A stretch of 64,000 nt of DNA, from assembly GCF_014649815.1 (NCBI RefSeq), contig NZ_BMTT01000006.1, positions 124,001 to 188,000 of the forward strand, given 5' to 3'. Position numbers and translations under genes: made by a program. Below are positions 16,541-25,520 of this stretch, piece by piece (within the stretch, counting starts at the first letter, position 1; each line of letters starts with the position of its first letter). This DNA is from Streptomyces mutabilis. GTDB taxonomy: Bacteria; Actinomycetota; Actinomycetes; Streptomycetales; Streptomycetaceae. Below the pieces are notes generated by a model, which was not told the DNA's origin, made no database searches, and saw only the letters and a program-made list of their open reading frames with translations.

Positions 16541-18055
16541 TCAGAACTTCGGCGTCGGCGCCTGCGCCTCGACGATCTCAGCCGCCTCCTCGTCGGTCTG
16601 CACCGACGGCGGGGACCCCTCCAGGGGCTGCTGCGCCGTCTCCTTCATGCAGGCCACGGCCACGACACCGACCAGGGCCGCGGCCATGGCGTAGTACGCG
16701 GGCATCATGTCGGAACCGGTCACGCTGATCAGGGCGGTGATGACCAGCGGCGTGGTGCCGCCGAACAGGGAGGCGGACAGGTTGTAGCCGACCGACAGGG
16801 ACCCGTACCGGACGTTGGTCGGGAACATGGCCGGAAGCGCCGCCGACATCGTGCCGAGCAGACAGACCAGGGACAGGCCGAGCATCAGCATGCCGACCGA
16901 GACGGCGAGCAGGCTGCCGTCCTGCACCAGGACGAAGGCCGGGGCGGACAGCACGAAGAACCCGATCATGCCGGTCATGAGCAGCGGCTTGCGGCCGAAG
17001 CGGTCGGAGAGCCGGCCGATCTGGTTGATGATCAGCATCAGCAGCACCATCGTCGCGACCAGGATCATCAGGCCGTGGCTCTCGCTGTAGTGCAGCTCGT
17101 CCGACAGGTATGTCGGCATGTACGACAGCAGCATGTAGTCGGTGATGTTGTACGCGCCGACCAGCGCGATGCACAGGATCAGCATGCGCCAGTGCGTGCG
17201 GAAGATCTTCGCGAGATCGCCCCGGGCAGTGGTCTCCACCGCGGTCGCCGCCTCCGAGATGTGGACGTTGGAGTCCTGCAGCTGCAGGAAGGCGGGCGTG
17301 TCGTCCAGCTTCAGCCGCAGGTAGACACCGACGATGCCGAGCGGCGCCGCGACGAGGAACGGGATGCGCCACCCCCAGGCGTCCATGGTGTCGCTGCCCA
17401 GCCAGGCCGTCAGAGCGGTGACGAGACTGGCGGCACCGGTGTACCCGGCCAGCGTGCCCAGCTCCAGGAAGCTGCCGAAGAACCCGCGCCGCTTGTCGGG
17501 CGCGTACTCGGCGATGAAGGTGGAGGCGCCGCCGTACTCGCCGCCGGTCGAGAAGCCTTGCAGCAGGCGGAACAGGATCAGCAGCACCGGGGCCCAGAAA
17601 CCGATGGAGTCGTAGCCGGGAATGAGCCCGATGGCGGCGGTGCCGATCGCCATGAGGATCATCGTCAGGGCCAGTACCTTCTTGCGGCCGATCTTGTCGC
17701 CCATGGGCCCGAAGACCATGCCGCCGAGCGGGCGCACCAGGAACGCCACGGCGAACGTGGCGAACGAGGAGAGCAACTGCGCCGTGTCACTGCCGGACGG
17801 GAAGAAGACGCGGCCGATGGTGCCCGCCAGATAGGCGTAGATGCCGAAGTCGAACCACTCCATGGCATTGCCGAGCGAGGCCGCCTTCACGGCCCTCTTG
17901 ACCGCGGCCTCGTCCGTGACCGTGATGTCCGACCGGCGCAGTCGGGGGTTCTGCCGGCGCCTGATGGCCCGGAACAGGGCCGGGTGGCGGCGGATCGCCG
18001 CGGCGTCGGATTCCTGGCCGTTCTCGGTGGGGGACGTGGCGGCCTCCCTTTCCAC
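16541..18055 (-). CDS. MFS transporter, metabolite:H+ symporter (ProP-like)
   Basis: A 504-aa twelve-helix transporter of the MHS subfamily, which includes the proline/betaine symporter ProP. After an N-terminal cytoplasmic extension of about 60 residues come AASLGNAMEWFDFGIYAYLA (first helix signature), the loop motif GPMGDKIGRKKVL, the QGFSTGGEYGGAS segment characteristic of MHS carriers, and a second RFGRKP loop. The C-terminus is acidic. The substrate cannot be told from sequence: proline, betaine, citrate or alpha-ketoglutarate are possible. The GTG start at 18055 has no clear Shine-Dalgarno, so translation may start a little further in. It is divergent from the rpiB-like gene. Confidence 0.88.
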   Translation of the reverse strand: MEREAATSPTENGQESDAAAIRRHPALFRAIRRRQNPRLRRSDITVTDEAAVKRAVKAASLGNAMEWFDFGIYAYLAGTIGRVFFPSGSDTAQLLSSFATFAVAFLVRPLGGMVFGPMGDKIGRKKVLALTMILMAIGTAAIGLIPGYDSIGFWAPVLLILFRLLQGFSTGGEYGGASTFIAEYAPDKRRGFFGSFLELGTLAGYTGAASLVTALTAWLGSDTMDAWGWRIPFLVAAPLGIVGVYLRLKLDDTPAFLQLQDSNVHISEAATAVETTARGDLAKIFRTHWRMLILCIALVGAYNITDYMLLSYMPTYLSDELHYSESHGLMILVATMVLLMLIINQIGRLSDRFGRKPLLMTGMIGFFVLSAPAFVLVQDGSLLAVSVGMLMLGLSLVCLLGTMSAALPAMFPTNVRYGSLSVGYNLSASLFGGTTPLVITALISVTGSDMMPAYYAMAAALVGVVAVACMKETAQQPLEGSPPSVQTDEEAAEIVEAQAPTPKF

Positions 18056-18197
18056 GTGCAGACGCCCGGACGGGGCACTGCTCGGTCGTACGATTCTCGG
18101 CTCGTACCCGTTCCCCCGATCATGCTGGGTATGGCCGTGACGTCGGTCATGTGGTTGGGCCGATGAGGTGAGCGGGCGAACCGATTAGGCTTCGCAC

Positions 18198-18653
18198 ATG
18201 CGGATCGCCGTCTCCTCCGACATGGACGAACCCGTCGCCCGCCTCCTCGTCGAGGAGCTGCGCGGACGCGGACACGAGGTGCTGACGCACGGAGCCCTGA
18301 GCCCCGGGACGGACCCCCGGTGGGCGGTGTGCTCCGAGCGGGCGGCGCGCGAGGTCGCCGACGGCGCCGCCGACCAGGCGGTGGTGTGCTGCTGGACCGG
18401 CACCGGCGCGTCCATCGCCGCGAACAAGGTGCCGGGCGTACGGGCGGCCCTGTGCACCGACGCGTACACGGCGGACGGGGCCCGCCGCTGGAACGACGCG
18501 AACGTACTCGCGCTCAGCCTGCGGCTGACCTCGGGGCCGCTGCTGGGGGAAATCCTCGAAGCCTGGTTCGCGGGTGCGCCCAGCGAGGAAGCGGAGGACC
18601 GGGGCAACGTGACGTACGTGGAGCGGCTCGACCGGGGTCGAGCCGCTCCGTAG
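18198..18653 (+). CDS. RpiB/LacA/LacB family sugar-phosphate isomerase
   Basis: A 151-aa small isomerase of the ribose-5-phosphate isomerase B fold. It begins MRIAVSSDMDEPVARLLVEE and contains the active-site loop CCWTGTGASIAANKVPGVRAA, where the usual Cys-rich GTG(I/A)G motif lies, and the dimer segment RRWNDANVLALSLR. It lacks an adjoining pathway, so the true sugar phosphate is open. The 3' end is embedded in a terminator hairpin. Confidence 0.85.
   Translation: MRIAVSSDMDEPVARLLVEELRGRGHEVLTHGALSPGTDPRWAVCSERAAREVADGAADQAVVCCWTGTGASIAANKVPGVRAALCTDAYTADGARRWNDANVLALSLRLTSGPLLGEILEAWFAGAPSEEAEDRGNVTYVERLDRGRAAP
18621..18648. terminator. Terminator hairpin overlapping the 3' end of the rpiB-like gene
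   Basis: GAGCGGCTCGA (18621-18631) and TCGAGCCGCTC (18638-18648) form a perfect 11-bp stem with a 6-nt loop, inside the last codons of the rpiB-like gene and facing the convergent aminotransferase gene. Confidence 0.75.
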
Positions 18654-18659
18654 CCGCGC

Positions 18660-19886
18660 TCAGGACGCGGTGAGGACCTTCTCCAGCGTCCCGAGCGCCC
18701 CGCGCAGTTCCTCGGCGGTGACGGTCAGCGGCGGGGCCAGGCGGATCGTGGAGCCGTGGGTGTCCTTGACGAGGACGCCCTCACGCATCAGGCGCTCGCT
18801 GACCTCGCGGCCGGTGCCGAGCGCCGGGTCGACGTCGACGCCCGCCCACAGTCCGCGCGCCCGGAAACGGACCACGCCCTTGCCCACCAGAGCGTCCAGA
18901 CCCTCGCGCAGCACCTCGCCCAGTTCGGTCGCCCGGCGCTGGAACTCGCCGGTCTCCAGCAGCTCCACCACCGCCGTGCCCACCGCGGCCGCCAGCGGAT
19001 TGCCGCCGAACGTGGAGCCGTGCTCGCCCGGGTGCAGCACCCCCAGCACCTCCCTGCTGCCGACCACCGCCGAGACCGGCACGATGCCGCCGCCCAGAGC
19101 CTTGCCGAGCAGCACCACGTCCGGCACAACCGATTCGTGCTCGACGGCGAGGGTGTGCCCCGTGCGGCCCAGCCCCGACTGGATCTCGTCCGCGACGAAC
19201 AGGCACCCGGCCCGGCGAGTCAGCTCCCGCACACCCGCCAGATAGCCGTCGTCCGGGATGTTGACGCCCGCCTCGCCCTGGATCGGCTCGATCAGCACGG
19301 CCGCCGTCGTCTCGTCGACCGCCGCTTCCAGGGCGGCCAGGTCGTTGTACGGCACGACCCGGAAGCCCGGTGTGAAGGGGCCGAAGCCCGAGCGGGCCGT
19401 CTCGTCGGTGGAGAAACTGACGATCGTCGTCGTACGCCCGTGGAAGTTTTCCGCCGCGACCACGATCGTCGCCCGGTCGGCCGGTACGCCCTTGACGTCG
19501 TAGGCCCACTTGCGGGCCACCTTGATGCCGCTCTCCACCGCCTCCGCGCCGGTGTTCATCGGCAGCACCATGTCCGTGCCGGTCAGCGCCGACAGCCGCT
19601 CGGCGAACTCCGCGAGCCGGTCGTTGTGGAAGGCGCGGGAGGTGAGGGTCAGCCGGTCCAGCTGGCGGTGGGCGGCGTCGATCAGCGCCGGGTGGCGGTG
19701 GCCGAAGTTGAGCGCCGAGTAACCGGCCAGCATGTCGAGGTAGCGGCGGCCCTCCACGTCCTCGACCCAGGCGCCCTCGGCGCGGGCCACCACGACGGGC
19801 AGGGGGTGGTAGTTGTGCGCGAGGACGGGCTCCTCGGCGCGGATCAGTTCCTCGGAGCCGCGGTCGGTGCGGACGGGTGCGGTCAT
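18660..19886 (-). CDS. rocD: Ornithine aminotransferase
   Basis: PLP-dependent class III aminotransferase converting ornithine and 2-oxoglutarate to glutamate semialdehyde and glutamate. The 408-aa protein shows EPVLAHNYHPLPVV, YLDMLAGYSALNFGHRHP, the cofactor segment NTGAEAVESGIKVARKW, the Asp in VADEIQSGLGRTG, and the PLP lysine in LLGKALGGGIVPVSA. The ATG at 19886 overlaps the stop of the upstream ddaH-type gene. The pair converts methylarginines or arginine derivatives toward proline/glutamate metabolism, and an Lrp-type regulator sits just upstream. Confidence 0.95.
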   Translation of the reverse strand: MTAPVRTDRGSEELIRAEEPVLAHNYHPLPVVVARAEGAWVEDVEGRRYLDMLAGYSALNFGHRHPALIDAAHRQLDRLTLTSRAFHNDRLAEFAERLSALTGTDMVLPMNTGAEAVESGIKVARKWAYDVKGVPADRATIVVAAENFHGRTTTIVSFSTDETARSGFGPFTPGFRVVPYNDLAALEAAVDETTAAVLIEPIQGEAGVNIPDDGYLAGVRELTRRAGCLFVADEIQSGLGRTGHTLAVEHESVVPDVVLLGKALGGGIVPVSAVVGSREVLGVLHPGEHGSTFGGNPLAAAVGTAVVELLETGEFQRRATELGEVLREGLDALVGKGVVRFRARGLWAGVDVDPALGTGREVSERLMREGVLVKDTHGSTIRLAPPLTVTAEELRGALGTLEKVLTAS

Positions 19887-20704
19887 GAGCGGGTCTCCCG
19901 GATCTCCTGGGTGCAGCACTTGATGCCGCCACCGGCCTTGTGGAACTCGGACAGATCGACGGGGACGGGGACGTAACCGCAACCGCTGAGCCGGTCGGCG
20001 AGTTCCCCGGCCCCGGGCGAGATGAACACGTTGCGTCCGTCGGAGACGGAGTTCAGCCCGAACGCCATGGCGTCCTCGCGGGTGGCGATCACCGCGTGCG
20101 GGTAGAGCCGCCCCAACACCTCACGGCTGCCGGGCGAGAAGGCCCCCGGGTAGTACGCCACGTTCTCCTCGTCGAGCACGAACAGCGCCGTGTCCAGGTG
20201 GTAGAAGTACGGGTCCACCAACGTCAGCGAGATCACCGGCACGCCGAAGAACTCCTGCGCCTCCCGGTGCGCCTCGGGGGTCGTGCGGAACCCCGTGCCG
20301 GCCAGGATCCACCGCCCGGCCGGGACCAGGTCCCCCTCGCCCTCGCAGACCGCCTCGGGATGCTGGACCTCGAAGCCCTCCGTCTTGAACCACGCCTCGT
20401 AGGCCACGGACTCGCCCCGGCGCTCGGGCGCGTGGAAGTGCGAGCCGAGGACCCGGCCCTCGACCACCACCGCGCAGTTCGCGGCGAACACCATGTCGGG
20501 CAGCCCCGGGACCGGCGCGACGGTGTCCACGGTGTGGCCGTGCGCGCGGTAGACGTCGACCAGTGCCTGCCACTGGTCCAGGGCGCGGATGACGTCGACC
20601 GGTCGGCCGGTGCTCATCCACGGGTTGATCGCGTACTGCACGGCGAAGTGTCTGGGTTCGCAGACCAAGAAGCGCCGCCGGCGCGGCACACGGTTCTCGG
20701 GCAC
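19883..20704 (-). CDS. ddaH: Dimethylarginine dimethylaminohydrolase family amidinotransferase-fold enzyme
   Basis: A guanidino-group modifying enzyme of 273 aa that hydrolyses dimethylarginine to citrulline and dimethylamine. Some relatives act on arginine itself. Landmarks are HFAVQYAINPWM near the N-terminus, PDMVFAANCAVVVEGRVLGS (substrate Asp), the catalytic His in FYHLDTALFVL, and the nucleophilic Cys in GGGIKCCTQE near the end. It overlaps rocD by 4 bp and is transcribed first. A palindrome about 90-100 bp upstream may be the operator of the neighbouring Lrp-type regulator. Confidence 0.9.
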   Translation of the reverse strand: MPENRVPRRRRFLVCEPRHFAVQYAINPWMSTGRPVDVIRALDQWQALVDVYRAHGHTVDTVAPVPGLPDMVFAANCAVVVEGRVLGSHFHAPERRGESVAYEAWFKTEGFEVQHPEAVCEGEGDLVPAGRWILAGTGFRTTPEAHREAQEFFGVPVISLTLVDPYFYHLDTALFVLDEENVAYYPGAFSPGSREVLGRLYPHAVIATREDAMAFGLNSVSDGRNVFISPGAGELADRLSGCGYVPVPVDLSEFHKAGGGIKCCTQEIRETRS

Positions 20705-20792
20705 AGAGGGGTACCTCCGCTCCTCACGGTGTGTTACTGGGGGTTGACACCACGGTAGGAAGCGGCGACCGAGCCCGACAAGTGACGAGGGC

Positions 20793-20806
20793 TGCGCATT
20801 CGCGCA
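20793..20806. promoter_or_regulatory. Candidate Lrp/AsnC operator upstream of ddaH-rocD
   Basis: TGCGC-ATTC-GCGCA is a 14-bp inverted repeat in the gap between the Lrp-type gene and ddaH. Lrp/AsnC regulators often bind short palindromes at neighbouring amino-acid genes, so control of ddaH-rocD is a reasonable inference. Confidence 0.4.
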
Positions 20807-20829
20807 TAATCGCTGCGTTGTTCACGAGG

Positions 20830-21333
20830 TCAGCGCACGTCTGTTGCGCCTTCCGGGGCGAGGAGGCCGGTTCCTGCCTCCGGACTGTCCGGGATCAGGT
20901 GGGACAGCACCATCACACTGATCGTCTTGCGGATGAACGGCTCCGCACGGATGCGCTCCAGCACCTCCTCGAAGTGCTCCACGTCCCGCGCCCGCACGTG
21001 CAGCAGCGCGTCCGCACCGCCCGTCACCGTCATCGCAGCCGTGATCTCCGGATAGCCGCGCACCACCTCGGCAAGCCGCCTGGGCGGCGCCGCCCCCTCG
21101 CAGTACACCTCGACGTACGCCTCGGTGCGCCAACCCAGCGCCGAGGGCCGCACCGTGGCCGTGAACCCGGTGATCACGCCGGTCTCGCGCAACCGGTCCA
21201 CCCGGCGCTTGACCGCCGTCGAGGACAGCCCGATCTCCGCGCCGATCTCGGCGAAGGACGTCCTGGCGTTGGCCATCAGGGCGGTGACGATCTTCCGGTC
21301 GAGTTCGTCGAACGGGGTGGGCCTGCTGTTCAT
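20830..21333 (-). CDS. Lrp/AsnC family transcriptional regulator
   Basis: A 167-aa feast/famine regulator. The N-terminal winged HTH is FDELDRKIVTALMANARTSF followed by EIGLSSTAVKRRVDRLRETG. The C-terminal RAM ligand/oligomer domain contains VEVYCEGAAPPRRLAEVV and ITAAMTVTGGADALLHVRA. I use the ATG at 21333; an upstream ATG would add ten residues without support. It lies directly before ddaH-rocD on the same strand and probably senses an amino acid of the arginine/ornithine group. Confidence 0.9.
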   Translation of the reverse strand: MNSRPTPFDELDRKIVTALMANARTSFAEIGAEIGLSSTAVKRRVDRLRETGVITGFTATVRPSALGWRTEAYVEVYCEGAAPPRRLAEVVRGYPEITAAMTVTGGADALLHVRARDVEHFEEVLERIRAEPFIRKTISVMVLSHLIPDSPEAGTGLLAPEGATDVR

Positions 21334-21410
21334 GCGGGCACTGTATCCAGCAGATACGTCCACGTCGGGGGCGTGTTCAGGCGTACGGATTGCTCCTACA
21401 CTCCACGTTC

Positions 21411-22172
21411 ATGCTGCGCGCCCTGGCTGTCGACGACGAACGCCCCACGCTCGAGGAACTCGTGTACCTGCTGAACGCCGATCCTCGCATCGGCACGGCG
21501 GAGGGCGCGGGCGACGCGACCGAGGCGTTGCGCCGCATCAACCGGGCCCTGGAGTCGGGCCCGGACGGGCCGGACGCCATCGACGTCGTCTTCCTCGACA
21601 TCCAGATGCCGGGGCTCGACGGACTGGACCTCGCCCGGCTGCTGACCGGGTTCGCCCGGCCGCCGCTGGTCGTCTTCGTCACCGCGCACGAGGACTTCGC
21701 CGTCCAGGCCTTCGACCTCAAGGCCGTCGACTACGTGCTCAAACCCGTCCGCAGAGAACGGCTGGCGGAAGCGGTCCGCCGGGCCGCCGAACGCCGTGGC
21801 ACCGCGTCCTCCCCGGCCCCGCGCATCCCCGTGCACGAACCCGACCCCGACCACATCCCCGTGGAGCTCGGCGGCGTCACCCGTTTCGTTCCCGTCGACG
21901 ACGTCACCCACGTCGAGGCCCAGGGCGACTACGCCCGCCTGCACACCGACAGGGGCAGCCACCTCGTCCGCATTCCCCTGTCCACCCTGGAGGAGCGCTG
22001 GCGCGCCCGCGGCTTCGTCCGCATCCACCGCCGCCACCTCGTCGCCCTGCGCCACATCGGCGAACTCCGCCTGGACGCCGGCAGCGTCAGCGTCCTGGTC
22101 GGCACCGAGGAACTCCAGGTCAGCCGCCGCCACACCCGCGAACTGCGGGACCTGCTCATGCGGAGGCCGTGA
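21411..22172 (+). CDS. LytTR-family response regulator
   Basis: A 253-aa two-domain response regulator. The receiver domain has the acidic pair LAVDDE, the phosphorylation site Asp63 (VVFLDIQMPGLDG), VTAHEDF and YVLKPV. The C-terminal LytTR DNA-binding domain starts near residue 145 and contains VTHVEAQGDYARLHT and GFVRIHRRHLVAL. The ATG at 21411 is preferred to one 21 bp upstream because the receiver begins immediately. It is followed at 3 bp by a membrane protein, then a solute symporter and a LytS-like kinase, an arrangement used to sense and import a small carboxylate or similar nutrient. Confidence 0.93.
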   Translation: MLRALAVDDERPTLEELVYLLNADPRIGTAEGAGDATEALRRINRALESGPDGPDAIDVVFLDIQMPGLDGLDLARLLTGFARPPLVVFVTAHEDFAVQAFDLKAVDYVLKPVRRERLAEAVRRAAERRGTASSPAPRIPVHEPDPDHIPVELGGVTRFVPVDDVTHVEAQGDYARLHTDRGSHLVRIPLSTLEERWRARGFVRIHRRHLVALRHIGELRLDAGSVSVLVGTEELQVSRRHTRELRDLLMRRP

Positions 22173-22175
22173 ACC

Positions 22176-22535
22176 GTGCCCCAGGACCCCACCGAACGCC
22201 GCGTCACCGTCACCGGCCCGCCCAGGCGCACCGCACGCGCCTCGGGCTACTACCGCCCGCGCACCGAGATCGACGAGCAGACCACCCTCGGCCACACCTA
22301 CGTCCGCTCCCTCATGCGCAGCCAGCTGCGCGCAGGCCTCGCCGCCCTCGCGGTCCTCGGGCTGCTCGTCGGACCGCTGCCGCTGCTGTTCGCGGCGATG
22401 CCCGACGCCCGCCGCCTGGAGTGGGCCGTCCTCGGCTTCGGCCTGTACGCCCCGCTCGTCCTCCTCGCCCGCTGGTACGTGCGCCGCGCCGAACGCAACG
22501 AACGCGACTTCGTGCGCCTGGTCGAGGACCGATGA
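22176..22535 (+). CDS. Small two-helix membrane protein next to an SSS symporter
   Basis: A 119-aa protein with a charged N-terminal half (YYRPRTEIDEQTTLGHTYVR) and two hydrophobic segments (GLAALAVLGLLVGPLPLLF and WAVLGFGLYAPLVLLARW), followed by a basic cytoplasmic end. Small proteins of this layout (DUF485/DUF4212-like) often accompany sodium:solute symporters as accessory subunits; family membership here is by position and topology, not a firm domain match. It starts 3 bp after the response regulator and ends 28 bp before the symporter. Confidence 0.7.
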   Translation: MPQDPTERRVTVTGPPRRTARASGYYRPRTEIDEQTTLGHTYVRSLMRSQLRAGLAALAVLGLLVGPLPLLFAAMPDARRLEWAVLGFGLYAPLVLLARWYVRRAERNERDFVRLVEDR

Positions 22536-22563
22536 TCTCGTCGGACGAGCCCGGGAAGGCGCC

Positions 22564-24279
22564 GTGAACTCCAGCTACGCCATACCCGCCGTCGCCCTCG
22601 TCGTCGTGGCCACCGTCCTCGTCGGCGCCTTCGGCCTGCGCATCTCCCGCACCACCTCGGACTTCTACGTCGCCTCCCGCACCGTCGGCCCGCGTCTGAA
22701 CGCCGCCGCCATCAGCGGCGAGTACCTCTCCGCCGCGTCCTTCCTCGGCATCGCCGGCCTGGTCCTCGTCCAGGGCCCCGACATGCTCTGGTACCCGGTC
22801 GGCTACACCGCCGGCTACCTCGTCCTGCTCCTCTTCGTCGCCGCCCCGCTGCGCCGCTCCGGCGCCTACACGCTGCCCGACTTCGCCGAGGCCCGGCTCG
22901 CCTCCCAGGGGGTACGGCGGCTGGCGGGCGCGTTCGTCGTCGGGGTCGGCTGGCTCTACCTGCTGCCCCAGCTCCAGGGCGCCGGACTGACCCTGACCGT
23001 ACTCAGCGGGGCCCCCGACTGGCTCGGCGGGGTGATCGTCGCCGTCGTCGTCACCGCCATCGTCGCGGCCGGCGGCATGCGCAGCATCACCTTCGTCCAG
23101 GCCTTCCAGTACTGGCTGAAGCTCACCGCGCTGCTCGTCCCCGCGCTCTTCCTGAGCCTGGCCTGGCAGGGCGACGGCGCCCCCGGCCGCGCCTTCGAGG
23201 AACCGGCCACCTTCCGCGAGCAGCGCTCCGTGCGGGTCGAAGACACGCTCACCCTCAAGCTGGAGCGGCCGCTGACCGTCACCGCCGACGGCACCGTGGA
23301 CGGCCGCGCCCACGACGGCACCCGTCTCGACCTGCCCACCGGCACCCATCGCATCGAGGCCGGCACCCGCCTCACCTTCGCGAAGGACACCGCCGTCCCG
23401 GCCGCCGGACGCCGCGCCGACGACGCCCTGTCCCCCTCCCGGGCGGAGAGCCGCACCGAACGCCCGTTGTACGCCACGTACGGCCTGATCCTCGCCACCT
23501 TCCTGGGCACCATGGGTCTGCCGCACGTCGTGGTCCGCTTCTACACCAGTCCGCACGGCGTCGCCGCCCGCCGCACCACCGTCGCCGTCCTCGGGCTGAT
23601 CGGCGCCTTCTACCTGCTGCCGCCCGTCTACGGAGCCCTCGGCCGCCTCTACGCCCCCGAGCTGACGCTCACCGGGGACGCCGACGCCGCCGTCCTGCTG
23701 CTGCCCGACCGGGTGATCGGGGGAGTGGGCGGCGACCTGCTGGGCGCCCTGGTCGCGGGCGGTGCCTTCGCCGCGTTCCTGTCCACCGCGTCCGGGCTGA
23801 CCATGGCGGTCGCGGGCGTCCTCACCCAGGACGTGCTGCCGTCCCGGGGCGTACCGCACTTCCGGCTCGGCACGGTCCTCGCCATGGCGGTTCCACTGGC
23901 GGCGAGCGCGCTGGTCGGCGGGCTGCCGATCGCCGACGCGGTGGGCCTCGCATTCGCGGTCTCCGCCTCCTCCTTCTGCCCGCTGCTGGTCCTCGGCATC
24001 TGGTGGCGGCGGCTGACCCCGCCCGGCGCGGCGGCCGGGATGCTGGTGGGCGGCGGCTCCGCGCTGCTCGCCGTCGCCGCCACCATGGGCGGCTTGCCTG
24101 GCGGCGGCGGTGCGCTGCACGCGCTGCTGGCCTGGCCGGCGCTGTGGTCGGTGCCGCTGGGCTTCCTCACCATGGTGCTGGTCTCGCTGGCCACCCAGGC
24201 ACGGGTACCGGCCGGGACGGCGGCGATCCTGGCCCGCTTCCACCTGCCGGAGGAGCTGCGCAAGGAGGTGACGCCGTGA
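22564..24279 (+). CDS. Sodium:solute symporter (SSS family, ActP/MctC-like)
   Basis: A 571-aa symporter. The N-terminal helices contain RISRTTSDFYVASRTVGPR and NAAAISGEYLSAASFLGIAG, the SSS signature region seen in acetate/monocarboxylate carriers. A long hydrophilic insert of about 100 residues (from FREQRSVRVEDTLTLKLERP to RAESRTERP) lies between membrane helices, probably outside the cell. Later segments are FLGTMGLPHVVVRFYTS, GGAFAAFLSTASGLTMAVAG and LGIWWRRLTPPGA. The GTG start is at 22564 and the stop overlaps the kinase start (GTGA). The substrate is probably a short-chain carboxylate. Confidence 0.88.
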   Translation: MNSSYAIPAVALVVVATVLVGAFGLRISRTTSDFYVASRTVGPRLNAAAISGEYLSAASFLGIAGLVLVQGPDMLWYPVGYTAGYLVLLLFVAAPLRRSGAYTLPDFAEARLASQGVRRLAGAFVVGVGWLYLLPQLQGAGLTLTVLSGAPDWLGGVIVAVVVTAIVAAGGMRSITFVQAFQYWLKLTALLVPALFLSLAWQGDGAPGRAFEEPATFREQRSVRVEDTLTLKLERPLTVTADGTVDGRAHDGTRLDLPTGTHRIEAGTRLTFAKDTAVPAAGRRADDALSPSRAESRTERPLYATYGLILATFLGTMGLPHVVVRFYTSPHGVAARRTTVAVLGLIGAFYLLPPVYGALGRLYAPELTLTGDADAAVLLLPDRVIGGVGGDLLGALVAGGAFAAFLSTASGLTMAVAGVLTQDVLPSRGVPHFRLGTVLAMAVPLAASALVGGLPIADAVGLAFAVSASSFCPLLVLGIWWRRLTPPGAAAGMLVGGGSALLAVAATMGGLPGGGGALHALLAWPALWSVPLGFLTMVLVSLATQARVPAGTAAILARFHLPEELRKEVTP

Positions 24280-25493
24280 GCGGCTCCGTGAGCGGCTTCC
24301 TGGCCGGTCTGGCCGTCGCCCTGCTGCCCCTGCTGGCCGCGGGCTTCTGGCTGGGCCGGCGCACGGCCCGACCGCAGCACCTCGGCGGGCTCGGCACCCC
24401 CGTCGAGCACGCCACCTTCCAGACCCTGCACACCGCCTCCCTGGCCACACCTCCGCTGCGTGCCGGACTGACCGAGGAGACGGCCGGCAAGTCCGCCCGC
24501 AAGTTGCGCTCGCTGCTCGGCACGGACGCGCTGTGCCTGACCGACCTCAAGGAGGTCCTGGTCTGGGACGGCGTGGGCGCCCACCACCGCACCGAGATCA
24601 TGGAACGCCTGGCCGGCCCGCTGGAGACCGGCCGCGGCGAGGCATTCCCCCTCACCTGCGACAGCCCCGACTGCTCGGTGCGCTGGGCGGTCGTCGCCCC
24701 GCTCACCGTCGACGACCGCGTGCACGGAGCCCTGGTCGCCTGCGCGCCCCGCGAGTCCGCCGTCCTGGTCCGGGCCGCCGGGGAGGTGGCCCGCTGGGTC
24801 TCCGTCCAGCTGGAACTGGCCGACCTCGACCAGTCCCGCACCCGGCTCATCGAGGCAGAGATCAGGGCCCTGCGGGCGCAGATCTCCCCGCACTTCATCT
24901 TCAACTCGCTCGCGGTGATCGCGTCCTTCGTGCGCACCGACCCCGAGCGCGCCCGCGAGCTGCTGCTGGAGTTCGCCGACTTCACCCGCTACTCGTTCCG
25001 CCGGCACGGCGACTTCACCACCCTCGCCGACGAGCTGCACGCCATCGACCACTACCTGGCCCTCGTACGCGCCCGCTTCGGCGACCGCCTCTCCGTCACC
25101 CTCCAGGTCGCCCCGGAGGTGCTGCCGGTCGCCCTGCCCTTCCTCTGTCTCCAGCCCTTGGTCGAGAACGCCGTCAAGCACGGGCTGGAGGGCAAGTCCG
25201 ACCGCTGCCGCATCCAGATCACCGCGCAGGACGCGGGCGCCGAGGCCCTGGTCGTCATCGAGGACGACGGCGCGGGCATGGACCCCGACCTGCTGCGCCG
25301 CATTCTGGCGCGCGAGGTCAGCCCGTCGGGCGGCATCGGGCTGTCCAACGTCGACGACCGCCTCCGCCAGGTCTACGGGGACGACCACTGCCTCGTGATC
25401 GAGACGGCCGTCGGCGCGGGCATGAAGATCACCGTCCGGCTGCCGAAATACCAGCCGGGCGTGCACTCGGCGGGCCGTGTCGGCCGCGAGTGA
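24276..25493 (+). CDS. LytS-type sensor histidine kinase
   Basis: A 405-aa kinase with one N-terminal membrane helix (GLAVALLPLLAAGFWLG), a GAF-like input region (residues about 45-180, including a CDSPDC cysteine pair at 129-133), the His_kinase domain with ALRAQISPHFIFNSLAVI (His206), and a HATPase with QPLVENAVKHGLEG, EDDGAGM and GGIGLSNVDDRLR. It is translationally coupled to the symporter and pairs with the LytTR regulator at the operon's 5' end. The cysteine pair could make sensing redox- or metal-dependent (speculative). Confidence 0.92.
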   Translation: MSGSVSGFLAGLAVALLPLLAAGFWLGRRTARPQHLGGLGTPVEHATFQTLHTASLATPPLRAGLTEETAGKSARKLRSLLGTDALCLTDLKEVLVWDGVGAHHRTEIMERLAGPLETGRGEAFPLTCDSPDCSVRWAVVAPLTVDDRVHGALVACAPRESAVLVRAAGEVARWVSVQLELADLDQSRTRLIEAEIRALRAQISPHFIFNSLAVIASFVRTDPERARELLLEFADFTRYSFRRHGDFTTLADELHAIDHYLALVRARFGDRLSVTLQVAPEVLPVALPFLCLQPLVENAVKHGLEGKSDRCRIQITAQDAGAEALVVIEDDGAGMDPDLLRRILAREVSPSGGIGLSNVDDRLRQVYGDDHCLVIETAVGAGMKITVRLPKYQPGVHSAGRVGRE

Positions 25494-25520
25494 GCGGTGT
25501 GCGAGCGTCCCGCACGGGAC

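Noticed and set aside
16460-18166. 568-codon plus-strand open frame across the MFS transporter gene
   Set aside because: Antisense shadow; the translation is a His/Asp/Arg/Gln-rich string without domains.
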